A DNA stretch of 5,900 bases. Origin: Zoogloeaceae bacterium. GTDB taxonomy: Bacteria; Pseudomonadota; Gammaproteobacteria; Burkholderiales; Rhodocyclaceae. The stretch lies in contig JAISSL010000004.1 in NCBI GenBank assembly GCA_031273145.1, positions 1-5,900 on the forward strand, given 5' to 3'. The first letter of the stretch is position 1. Each line of letters opens with the position of its first letter. Under the pieces are notes generated by a model. It was given only the letters and a program-made list of their open reading frames with translations. It made no database searches and had not been told where the DNA came from. Positions 1 to 5,837 of the stretch are shown here, piece after piece. Position numbers and translations under genes: made by a program.

Positions 1-705
1 GCCGTCGTGGTCAATTACCGGCCGGGGAAAAATCCAGACACCGGCGAAGACATCATGGAGCCGATCCCGGAAAACGAATTGAAGCAAATCGAAAATCTGG
101 TGCGGGAAGCCATGGGATACGACAACGCGCGGGGCGATTCGCTCTCTGTTGCCAATGCGCCTTTCACCCAGGAACCCAAGGCGGAAGAAAAGGCATTCTG
201 GAAAGACCCGGAACACATTACGCTGGGGCTGGCAATCCTGCAATATCTGGTGATTGGCGGCATCATCTTTGCCATTTATTTTGCGATGATTCGTCCGGTA
301 CTGCGGGCGATGTTCCCGCCGCCGCCAGAGCCTGAAAAAGATGTGGCGGCAGAAGCTGCGGCAGCGGCAGCAGAAGCCGCAGCGGCGGCAGAAGCAGAAG
401 CAGCGGCAGAGGCAGAAGCTGCGGCGGCGGCAGAAGCAGAAGCTGCGGCAGCGGCAGAAGCAGAAGAGGCGGCGGCGGCAGCAGAAGCAGCAGGAACAGA
501 AGCTGCCATGGCAGAAGGCATGGAAGGAGAAGAAGGAGAATACCCAATGACACCTGAACAGGAAGCCGAAAAAACCCAGCAACAACTGGAACTCGACAGC
601 TTCAAAGCCAAACTGGAAAGGGCGCGGCAGATTGCCGCGTCCGACCCGAACATTGTGGCCAATGTGATCAACGACTGGCTGAGTGGGCCATCCGATGAAT
701 CATGA
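1..705 (+). CDS. fliF: Flagellar MS-ring protein FliF, C-terminal part (5' end outside window)
   Basis: FliF builds the MS ring in the inner membrane, the base on which the rotor and export gate assemble. Only the last 234 codons are present; the frame is open from base 1, so the GTG at 7 is an internal Val, not a start. The fragment opens with AVVVNYRPG, typical of the end of the periplasmic FliF domain, and continues with a conserved region around RGDSLSVANAPF. The second membrane helix is at about fragment residues 73-97, followed by IRPVLRAM. Residues 116-164 are then purely Ala and Glu, an unusual insert in the cytoplasmic tail. The last ~45 residues, with LERARQIAASDPNIVANVI and an ending DWLSG, match the FliG-binding tail of the family. 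The stop is TGA 703-705, 24 nt before fliG. The identity is secure; the function of the Ala/Glu tract is unknown. Confidence 0.96.
   Translation, partial: AVVVNYRPGKNPDTGEDIMEPIPENELKQIENLVREAMGYDNARGDSLSVANAPFTQEPKAEEKAFWKDPEHITLGLAILQYLVIGGIIFAIYFAMIRPVLRAMFPPPPEPEKDVAAEAAAAAAEAAAAAEAEAAAEAEAAAAAEAEAAAAAEAEEAAAAAEAAGTEAAMAEGMEGEEGEYPMTPEQEAEKTQQQLELDSFKAKLERARQIAASDPNIVANVINDWLSGPSDES
346..492 (+). repeat. Ala/Glu-coding low-complexity tract within fliF
   Basis: Forty-nine consecutive codons encode only Ala (37) and Glu (12); looser Ala/Glu/Gly sequence continues to about 546. The 16-mer GCGGCAGAAGCAGAAG occurs exactly at 385, 427 and 451. EAEAAAAA-type units recur every 8 residues (24 nt) in the second half. 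All units are multiples of three, so gain or loss of a unit would keep the reading frame. The composition predicts a long acidic helix. Antisense frames are open here only because GCN/GAR codons give no stops in reverse. Confidence 0.92.
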
Positions 706-716
706 CAGAAGGCAAA

Positions 717-723
717 AAGGAGA
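717..723 (+). promoter_or_regulatory. Ribosome binding site of fliG
   Basis: AAGGAGA lies 6 nt before the ATG at 730. It is a strong Shine-Dalgarno sequence and favours that ATG over the in-frame ATG at 736. Confidence 0.8.
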
Positions 724-729
724 TACGAA

Positions 730-1749
730 ATGGCAATGGCATCAGCAGCAGCACCTTCAGACGAAAGCGTTGAAAAGAGCGCCATCCTGCTCGTCAATCT
801 GGGCGAGACGTATGCAGTAGATGCCCTGAAACTCTTTGGCCCGCGCGAGGTACAGAAACTCGGTCAGGCAATGGTGACCCTGAAATCCGTGCCGCGCTCC
901 AAGGTGGAAGCCGTGCTGGATGAATTCATCGCGGCATCGGAAGCGCAACTCTCGGTTCACATGGATACGGAGAGTTACCTTCGTTCCGTGCTCTCCAAGG
1001 CGCTGGGGGACGACAAGGCTTCCAACCTTCTTTCCCGCATGTTGCACGATGGCGAGACCAACGGGATTGAAGGCTTGAAGTGGATGGACGCGAGTACCGT
1101 AAACGACCTGATCAAGAACGAGCACCCGCAGATTATCGCAACCATCCTGGTGCACCTTGAGCGCGACCATGCCAGTGAGATCATGGGGTATTTTTCCGAG
1201 CGGCTACGCAACGACGTGGCGCTCAGAATCGCGACCCTTGAAGGCATCCAGCCGAATGCCCTGCATGAACTGAACGAGGTCATGCTGCAACTGCTTGCGG
1301 GTTCTGCCAGCATCAAGAAAACGGCGATGGGCGGGGCGCGGACTATGGCGGAAATCCTGAACTACAGCGGTTCGGCGCAGGAAACTTCGGTCATTGAGGC
1401 CATCAAGGAATACGACCCGGATTTGGCACAGCGAATCCTGGATGAAATGTTCGTGTTTGAAAATCTGCTTGATCTGGATGACCGTTCCGTGCAGGTACTG
1501 CTGCGGGAAATCCAGTCCGATTCTCTGGTTACGGCGCTGAAGGGCGCTTCCGAGCCGCTCAGGGAAAAGATCTTCAAGAACATGTCGTCACGGGCGTCCG
1601 ACATGCTGCGCGAAGACCTGGAATCCCGTGGGCCGGTAAGGGTGTCCGAGGTCGAGACCGAGCAGAAGGAAATCCTGAAGGTGGTGCGTCGTCTGGCGGA
1701 CGAAGGACAGATTGTCCTCGGCGGCGCAGGCGGCGAACAAATGGTTTGA
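730..1749 (+). CDS. fliG: Flagellar motor switch / rotor protein FliG
   Basis: FliG sits on the cytoplasmic face of the MS ring, binds the FliF tail and FliM, and receives torque from MotA. The protein is 339 aa, close to the usual 330-340. The N-terminal domain (about 15-105, SAILLVNLGETYAVDALK) is the FliF-binding part. The middle domain carries the EHPQ motif (131-134) that contacts FliM. A GG hinge is at 201-202 and the MFVF motif at 240-243. The C-terminal torque helix region keeps the charged residues known from E. coli: by alignment K264 = K271, R281 = R288, D289 = D296, R297 = R304. The position of E. coli D288 is Glu295, a conservative change. The ATG at 730 is chosen because AAGGAGA precedes it. 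fliH follows after 10 nt. Confidence 0.98.
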   Translation: MAMASAAAPSDESVEKSAILLVNLGETYAVDALKLFGPREVQKLGQAMVTLKSVPRSKVEAVLDEFIAASEAQLSVHMDTESYLRSVLSKALGDDKASNLLSRMLHDGETNGIEGLKWMDASTVNDLIKNEHPQIIATILVHLERDHASEIMGYFSERLRNDVALRIATLEGIQPNALHELNEVMLQLLAGSASIKKTAMGGARTMAEILNYSGSAQETSVIEAIKEYDPDLAQRILDEMFVFENLLDLDDRSVQVLLREIQSDSLVTALKGASEPLREKIFKNMSSRASDMLREDLESRGPVRVSEVETEQKEILKVVRRLADEGQIVLGGAGGEQMV

Positions 1750-1754
1750 TGAGG
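1749..1754 (+). promoter_or_regulatory. Ribosome binding site of fliH, overlapping the fliG stop
   Basis: ATGAGG starts within the last base of the fliG TGA and ends 5 nt before the ATG at 1760. It supports that start over an in-frame TTG at 1712, which would run 38 nt back into fliG without a comparable site. Confidence 0.55.
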
Positions 1755-1759
1755 CTATC

Positions 1760-2671
1760 ATGGCTGGCGGCGTGATTCGTGGCGAAGAACTGGCGGCTTT
1801 CACCCTCTGGGAGGCCGAAGATTTTGCTGCGCCCTTGGTGGAAGAACTGGAAGAGGCCATCATCCCGCCGCCGCCAAAACCGCCGCCGCCAAAGCCGGTT
1901 ACGATTATGCCCGAACCTGACCCGGAGCCGGAACTCGAATCGGAACCGGAGCCTGAACCCGAACCGGAGCCAGAACCGGAGCCGGAAATAATTGATGAGC
2001 CATCGGGCGAGGTGGAAGTCAGTCAGGTTGTTCTGCCGCAGATGGGATTGTCGCTTCCCACGGCGGAGGAGATTGAGCAGATTCAGGAAGAATCACGGCA
2101 GAATGGTTATCGCGTTGGTTTTGGCGAAGGCCGGACGGCAGGCTACGAAGAAGGCTTGCGTTCCGGGCATACGGAAGGCTACAAGGACGGGTTTGATACC
2201 GGGCGTCAGACGGGATTTCAGGAAGGCGCCAGCGCGGCAAAGAATTACGAAGGCGAAATTTACCGGCTCTGCCAGGGCGTGCAGGGCGCGATGGCGGTAT
2301 TCGATCAGGAGATAGCCGAATCGGTGCTTGCCTGCGCCCTGGAAGTCGCCGGACAAATGACCCGCGCGGCCATGCAGGTTCAGCCGGAACGCTTGCTGCC
2401 GGTCATTCAGGAGGCGCTTGCCGCGCTGCCCCTGCATCATGGTTCGGTGACCCTGTTCGTGTCGCAGGCGGATGCCGCGCTAGTGCGCGAACATCTGGAG
2501 GATCAGTTTACCCAGGAAGGCTGGATGATTCAGGAAGATAGTTCGTTGCAGCCGGGGGATTGCAGGATACGTTCCGGTTCCAGTGAAATTGACGCCCGTC
2601 AGGAAAGTCGCTGGCGGCGCGTGCTGGATAGAATCGGCCTTTCTACGGAATGGCTGGAGAACAAACCGTGA
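1760..2671 (+). CDS. fliH: Flagellar assembly protein FliH (negative regulator of the export ATPase)
   Basis: FliH forms a dimer that binds FliI, restrains its ATPase activity and brings it to the C ring (FliN) and export gate (FlhA). From the ATG at 1760 the protein has 303 residues, long for the family (about 230-260) because of a linker. The N-terminal segment (1-22, with a Trp at 17 in FTLWEAEDF) resembles the conserved FliH N-terminus used for docking. Residues 36-46 are [11 protein letters not shown] and 51-76 are a Pro-Glu alternation. Residues 116-156 contain glycine at every fourth position, 11 in a row, the GxxxG helix repeat characteristic of FliH. The C-terminal half (about 180-303, including [13 protein letters not shown] and SLQPGDCRI) is the conserved FliI-binding domain, related to V/F-type ATPase stalk subunits. 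It overlaps the start of fliI, so coupled translation is likely. Confidence 0.95.
   Translation: MAGGVIRGEELAAFTLWEAEDFAAPLVEELEEAIIPPPPKPPPPKPVTIMPEPDPEPELESEPEPEPEPEPEPEPEIIDEPSGEVEVSQVVLPQMGLSLPTAEEIEQIQEESRQNGYRVGFGEGRTAGYEEGLRSGHTEGYKDGFDTGRQTGFQEGASAAKNYEGEIYRLCQGVQGAMAVFDQEIAESVLACALEVAGQMTRAAMQVQPERLLPVIQEALAALPLHHGSVTLFVSQADAALVREHLEDQFTQEGWMIQEDSSLQPGDCRIRSGSSEIDARQESRWRRVLDRIGLSTEWLENKP
1865..1987 (+). repeat. Pro-rich and Pro-Glu repeat tract within fliH
   Basis: CCGCCGCCGCCAAA is duplicated in tandem (from 1865 and 1880), giving PPPPK twice. From 1910 to 1987 GAR and CCN codons alternate, giving a 26-residue stretch dominated by (Pro-Glu)n with isolated Asp, Leu and Ser. It probably forms a stiff, extended, acidic linker between the N-terminal docking peptide and the helical stalk of FliH. 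As in fliF, the units keep the reading frame. Confidence 0.9.
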
Positions 2672-4104
2672 GCGGCGCGGAGAGTCTGCCGGAAACGGCG
2701 CGGGTTCGCATTACCCGCTGGCGCAACCTGCTGGAACAGATCGGGGTTGCCGCGCAGAACATCGAGCCGTTCCGGGTTACGGGCAGGCTAACCCGAATCA
2801 ACGGGCTGGTCATGGAAGCCTCCGGCCTCAAGCTGCCGCTGGGGAGTAACTGTTCGGTACTGCCGCCCGGCGGGCGCTCGGTTGAAGCGGAAGTGGTCGG
2901 CTTCAACGACGAAAAACTTTTTCTCATGCCTTCTGATGATCTGTATGGTCTTGCGCCCGGCGCGGTCGTTGAGGCGCTGGAACCGGCGGTTGCGCCGCCC
3001 CTGGTAGGACAGAATTCGTCGCAACGCCGCCGTGCCACTGACCGCGCCAAACAGGCGCCGGTCGGAGAATCTCTTTTGGGGCGCGTGCTGGATGGCGTGG
3101 GGCGACCGCTGGATGGCAAGGGGCCGATCAACCCGGAAGCGCACCGTTCCCTGCAAAGTCGTCCCTATAATCCGATGGGACGCGCCCCGATCGAGCATGT
3201 GCTGGATGTTGGCGTGCGCGCCATCAACGGGATGCTGACGGTTGGGCGCGGGCAGCGGATGGGGCTGTTTGCCGGTTCGGGCATTGGCAAATCCATGCTG
3301 CTCGGCATGATGGCGCGTTATACCAATGCGGAAATCATCGTGGTCGGGCTGATTGGCGAACGGGGGCGCGAAGTCAAGGAATTCATTGACCAGATTCTTG
3401 GGGAGGCGGGACTGGTGCGCTCTGTTGTGGTTGCCGCGCCTGCCGATACCGGCCCGCTCATGCGCTTGCAGGGCGCGGCCTATGCCACCACCTTGGCGGA
3501 ATACTTCCGGGATCAGGGCAAGCATGTCCTGCTCATCATGGATTCGCTCACCCGTTATGCGATGGCGCAACGGGAGGTCGCCCTGGCGATTGGCGAACCG
3601 CCGGCAACGCGCGGTTATCCGCCTTCTGTCTTTGCGCGCCTGCCGCAACTGGTTGAGCGGGCGGGGAATGGGCCGGAAGGCGGCGGTTCCATTACCGCCT
3701 TTTATACGGTGCTGGCGGAAGGCGACGACCAGCAAGACCCCATTGCGGACTCCTCGCGCGCCATTCTGGACGGGCATATCGTGCTGACCCGCGCTTTAGG
3801 CGATGCCGGTCATTATCCGGCGATTGACATTGAGCAATCCATCAGCCGCGCGATGGTCAATCTCATCACCCCGGAACATCTGAATCGCGTTCGCCGTTTC
3901 AAGTCGCTTTTTTCGCGCTATCAGCGGTCCCGCGATCTGATTTCGGTGGGGGCGTATGTGCCGGGTTCCGACCCGGTGCTGGATGAGGCGGTTCAGATGT
4001 ATCCGGCGATGGAAAAGTATCTGCAACAGGATTTCAACCAATCCGCCCCGTTTGAGGATAGTCTGCGCGATCTGGACGGACTGTTTGCCGCCTCGGAACA
4101 TTGA
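2650..4104 (+). CDS. fliI: Flagellum-specific export ATPase FliI
   Basis: FliI hydrolyses ATP to help unfold and insert substrates into the flagellar type III export gate. It is homologous to the F1 beta subunit and acts as a hexamer with FliH and FliJ. From the ATG at 2650 it is 484 aa; from the alternative GTG at 2668 it is 478 aa. An N-terminal beta-barrel domain spans about 35-120. It is followed by a basic linker ([10 protein letters not shown], about 122-131) before the ATPase domain, which starts at [15 protein letters not shown]. The Walker A motif is GSGIGKS (209-215, with K214). The catalytic glutamate is E237 in LIGERGRE, and Walker B is LLIMD (294-298). The family block [19 protein letters not shown] follows. 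The C-terminal domain is complete, so the enzyme looks active. The start overlaps fliH, suggesting coupled translation; fliJ starts 20 nt downstream. Confidence 0.98.
   Translation: MAGEQTVSGAESLPETARVRITRWRNLLEQIGVAAQNIEPFRVTGRLTRINGLVMEASGLKLPLGSNCSVLPPGGRSVEAEVVGFNDEKLFLMPSDDLYGLAPGAVVEALEPAVAPPLVGQNSSQRRRATDRAKQAPVGESLLGRVLDGVGRPLDGKGPINPEAHRSLQSRPYNPMGRAPIEHVLDVGVRAINGMLTVGRGQRMGLFAGSGIGKSMLLGMMARYTNAEIIVVGLIGERGREVKEFIDQILGEAGLVRSVVVAAPADTGPLMRLQGAAYATTLAEYFRDQGKHVLLIMDSLTRYAMAQREVALAIGEPPATRGYPPSVFARLPQLVERAGNGPEGGGSITAFYTVLAEGDDQQDPIADSSRAILDGHIVLTRALGDAGHYPAIDIEQSISRAMVNLITPEHLNRVRRFKSLFSRYQRSRDLISVGAYVPGSDPVLDEAVQMYPAMEKYLQQDFNQSAPFEDSLRDLDGLFAASEH
2656..2660 (+). promoter_or_regulatory. 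Shine-Dalgarno-like site favouring a GTG start for fliI
   Basis: GGAGA lies 7 nt before the in-frame GTG at 2668, whose GTGA overlaps the fliH TGA by 4 nt. The upstream ATG at 2650 has no clear Shine-Dalgarno sequence (preceding bases CTTTCTACGGA). The true fliI start may therefore be 2668. Confidence 0.5.
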
Positions 4105-4106
4105 GC

Positions 4107-4113
4107 GGGAGGG
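4107..4113 (+). promoter_or_regulatory. Ribosome binding site of fliJ
   Basis: GGGAGGG lies just after the fliI stop and 11 nt before the fliJ ATG at 4125. The core is strong but the spacing is slightly long. Confidence 0.55.
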
Positions 4114-4124
4114 TTTAACGGGCT

Positions 4125-4562
4125 ATGGCGCGTTTTTCCTTACAGCCTTTGCTGGATTTGATGCGCGAGCGAACCGACGAGGCCACGCGCAAGCTGGGAC
4201 AATTGATTGCCGTTGAGCAAAGCGCACGGGGACGGTTGCAGCTTTTGCTGGACTATCGGGAAGAATATCTTGCCAATTTTCGCAACGCGCAGGGTACGGG
4301 ATTGACCCTGCAAAGCTGGCGCAATTATCAGGAATTTTTAACGCAGCTTGACGAAGCCATCCGACAACAGACGGCTCAGGTTGAGGTTACCGCGAAAAAT
4401 ACGGCGCAAGGGCAAAAGCACTGGAAAGAACAGAATACCCGCATGAAGGCCATTGATACCCTGGCGGTTCGCCACCAACGCGCGGAAGAGAAAAAATTTC
4501 TCAAACAGGAACAGAAACAACAGGACGAAATTTCTTCCCGCAATCATGGCCGGGAGCGGTGA
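4125..4562 (+). CDS. fliJ: Flagellar export protein FliJ
   Basis: FliJ is a small coiled-coil protein that inserts into the FliI hexamer like the gamma subunit of F1, contacts FlhA and recycles export chaperones. The protein is 145 aa, normal for the family. It is almost all helix, rich in Gln, Glu, Arg and Lys, with no signal or membrane segment. It shows the family pattern FSLQPLLDLM at the N-terminus. A central region follows with LLLDYREEYL, a short GTGLTLQ turn and YQEFLTQLDEAI. A C-terminal antiparallel helix carries IDTLAVRHQRAEEKK. The last ~15 residues are polar and probably disordered. It is the last flagellar gene here: no fliK follows on this strand, and the next genes converge on it. 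Confidence 0.95.
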   Translation: MARFSLQPLLDLMRERTDEATRKLGQLIAVEQSARGRLQLLLDYREEYLANFRNAQGTGLTLQSWRNYQEFLTQLDEAIRQQTAQVEVTAKNTAQGQKHWKEQNTRMKAIDTLAVRHQRAEEKKFLKQEQKQQDEISSRNHGRER

Positions 4563-4598
4563 GGTCTTGGCCTTGCGGGTCTTGGCAGACGGCGATTG

Positions 4599-4621
4599 AA
4601 AAAACCGTTGGCCTTGTAGGC
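4599..4621 (-). terminator. Weak candidate terminator for the rsmE operon
   Basis: Read on the minus strand, a 4-bp GCCT/AGGC hairpin with a 3-nt loop (4611-4621) is followed 6 nt later by six T (4604-4599). The stem is short, so this is a tentative call. Confidence 0.22.
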
Positions 4622-4705
4622 GGGAATGACGGATGGAGAGACGCAAGAGCACTGAATACACGCGGGAATGACTTTTGCCGGGACGCAGGTTGCGTCCCCT
4701 ACAGG
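4612..4705. repeat. Possible small palindromic repeat element
   Basis: CCTTGTAGG at 4612-4620 and CCTACAGG at 4698-4705 form imperfect inverted ends. They enclose two direct GCGGGAATGAC copies and a perfect hairpin, GGGACGCA-GGT-TGCGTCCC at 4680-4698. The GCGGGAATGAC core (reverse GTCATTCCCGC) resembles half of palindromic dispersed repeats common between genes in many proteobacteria. Membership of a genomic repeat family is inference, since only this copy is visible. Confidence 0.35.
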
Positions 4706-4711
4706 CGTTTT

Positions 4712-4731
4712 GAGGCAAGCGCCTTCTTTCT
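4712..4731 (+). terminator. Weak candidate terminator for the fli operon
   Basis: GAGGC-AAGC-GCCTT makes a short stem (four Watson-Crick pairs plus a G-T pair) followed by the pyrimidine-rich CTTTCTT. It is downstream of fliJ and in the right orientation, but weak; the stronger hairpin at 4680-4698 has no T-run. Confidence 0.2.
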
Positions 4732-4761
4732 TGCGGCAAGGATTCCGCAATACAAAATCTT

Positions 4762-5517
4762 CTACGCATCGCCCCACAAGCCTTGCAGGATGGCGAGCGC
4801 GGCAAGGCTTGCCGTTTCGGTGCGGAGTGTGCGGGAACCAAGCTGAACCGGGCAGAATCCGGCAGCATGGGCGGCTTCAATTTCCAGCGGGTCGAACCCG
4901 CCTTCCGCGCCAATCAGCAACGTGATTGGCGTATCCGGCGCGGGACGTTTCAGGGTAGAGAAGCGCGGTTTTGCATCCGGCAACAGGAGTAGTTTCAGGC
5001 CGGGCAATTTCTCGCCTTTCTTGCCCATTTCCCTCAACCAGTTTTCCAACGGGATAATCGGCTTTATTTCCGGTATCCGGTTGCGTCCGCATTGCTCGCA
5101 GGCGGAGATCGCAATTTCCTGCCAGCGCGCGCGCCGTTTTTCCGCCCGTTCCTTATCAAGCCTGCTTACGCTGCGCCGTCCTGTCAATGGCAAAAAGGCA
5201 GTAACGCCCAGTTCTACCGCCTTTTGCAGGGTATAGTCCATCTTTTCGCCGCTTTGCAGGGTTTGCGCGAGATGAATAGAGAGGGGCGATTCGCGCTCAA
5301 TCGGGCAATGTTGCCCTAGTCTGACCTCAACCTTGCCCCGGTTGAGGGTAACGATTTGAGCCGGGTATTCGCCGCCGGTTCCGTCAAATAAGGTGAGAGG
5401 CTCGCCCACTGTGAGGCGAAGAACGTGGACGGCGTGATGCGCGACTTTTGGCGGCAATGCAAATATGCGCTCTGGCGCGTTTACGGGCGCGCAAAAAAAA
5501 CGGGGCGGGGCAGTCAT
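4762..5517 (-). CDS. rsmE: 16S rRNA (uracil1498-N3)-methyltransferase RsmE
   Basis: RsmE uses S-adenosylmethionine to methylate N3 of U1498 in 16S rRNA of the small ribosomal subunit. The protein is 251 aa, normal for the family. The N-terminal PUA-like RNA-binding part covers about 1-72 (HVLRL 31-35). The SPOUT-type catalytic domain with its C-terminal trefoil knot follows. Visible family motifs are SGEKMDYTLQKAVELGV (89-105), EQCGR (141-145), LLIGAEGGF (200-208) and LGSRTLRTETA (226-236). The usual IGPEGG is IGAEGG here, a Pro-to-Ala change in the cofactor-binding loop that should be tolerated. The ATG at 5517 overlaps the rnfH stop as ATGA and has no clear Shine-Dalgarno sequence, so its translation probably depends on rnfH. 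Confidence 0.97.
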   Translation of the reverse strand: MTAPPRFFCAPVNAPERIFALPPKVAHHAVHVLRLTVGEPLTLFDGTGGEYPAQIVTLNRGKVEVRLGQHCPIERESPLSIHLAQTLQSGEKMDYTLQKAVELGVTAFLPLTGRRSVSRLDKERAEKRRARWQEIAISACEQCGRNRIPEIKPIIPLENWLREMGKKGEKLPGLKLLLLPDAKPRFSTLKRPAPDTPITLLIGAEGGFDPLEIEAAHAAGFCPVQLGSRTLRTETASLAALAILQGLWGDA

Positions 5518-5837
5518 GCGGCGGATTCTGCGGGTTGGTCGGCAGCTTTTTTCTTCGCGCTTTTTTCGGCGCGGGCGGCGCGGACGGCTCTTGGGTCGGC
5601 AATCAGGGGACGATAGATTTCCACCCGATCCCGGTCGCGCAGGGGAGCGTCCGGCTTGGCGAGTTTGGCGAAAATGCCGAATTTGCTTGTCGCGGGGTCA
5701 ATCTCTGGATATTTTTCCATGAGGCCGGATGCCTTGACGGCGGCAAGGACGGTACTCCCGGCGGGAAGGCGGAGGGTGACGATTTCCTGCCTGTGCGGCA
5801 GGGCATAGATGACTTCGACGGAAATGGTTTCAGACAT
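5514..5837 (-). CDS. rnfH: RnfH family protein (beta-grasp, ubiquitin-like fold)
   Basis: This small protein belongs to the RnfH (formerly UPF0125) family, usually found beside ratA. The family is named after a gene next to the Rnf electron-transport operon, but its biochemical role is not settled. From the ATG at 5837 it is 107 aa. It shows VEVIYALP near the N-terminus, FGIFAKLAKPDAPLRDRDRVEIYRPLIADP in the conserved second half (split here as FGIFAKLAK, LRDRDRVEIYRPL and ADP), then an Ala/Lys/Glu-rich tail. The usual GIFGK is GIFAK. An upstream in-frame ATG at 5849 would add four residues but lacks a ribosome site, whereas the ATG at 5837 has GGAG 6 nt before it. The gene overlaps the ratA stop by 8 nt and the rsmE start by 4 nt. 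Confidence 0.9.
   Translation of the reverse strand: MSETISVEVIYALPHRQEIVTLRLPAGSTVLAAVKASGLMEKYPEIDPATSKFGIFAKLAKPDAPLRDRDRVEIYRPLIADPRAVRAARAEKSAKKKAADQPAESAA

Larger units (their letters stand above)
4563..4761. other. Convergent intergenic region with repeat-like content, no gene
   Basis: This 199-nt gap lies between the 3' ends of fliJ and rsmE. Short open frames cross it on both strands, but none has a ribosome site or recognisable protein features. It holds two copies of GCGGGAATGAC (4620-4630 and 4662-4672), two of TTGGCCTTG (4567-4575 and 4608-4616), a perfect 8-bp hairpin (4680-4698) and weaker inverted repeats. Transcription of both operons probably ends here, but no classic terminator with a strong stem and long T-run is visible. 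Confidence 0.75.

Noticed and set aside
7..9. GTG at base 7 as the start of a short FliF-like gene
   Set aside because: The frame is open to base 1 and the residues before it continue the conserved AVVVNY motif, so the gene simply begins outside the window.
346..492. Triplet-like repeats as a CRISPR array or minisatellite unrelated to coding
   Set aside because: There are no unique spacers of constant length. The repeats keep the fliF frame, and the conserved FliG-binding tail continues after them.
263..797. Antisense open frames over the fliF Ala/Glu tract encoding Leu/Pro-rich or Ala/Ser-rich proteins
   Set aside because: GCN and GAR codons produce no stop codons when read in reverse, so the frames are a composition effect. 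The proteins are low-complexity and lack family features.
1712..1760. TTG start for fliH 48 nt upstream of the chosen ATG
   Set aside because: It would overlap fliG by 38 nt, uses a rare start codon, and adds residues that only mirror the fliG 3' end in another frame. The ATG at 1760 has a ribosome site.
2788..3777. 329-residue antisense open frame inside fliI
   Set aside because: It lies wholly opposite a clearly conserved ATPase gene. Its translation is rich in Arg, His and Gln with no recognisable domain, typical of a shadow frame in GC-rich coding DNA.
4680..4698. Perfect hairpin as a classic intrinsic terminator
   Set aside because: The stem is good, but neither strand has a T-run after it. 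It is kept only as a structural element.
4338..4913. 191-residue minus-strand frame spanning fliJ, the intergenic gap and the end of rsmE
   Set aside because: It overlaps two real genes and the repeat-like gap, and looks like a chance frame; the part over the gap reads repeat sequence.
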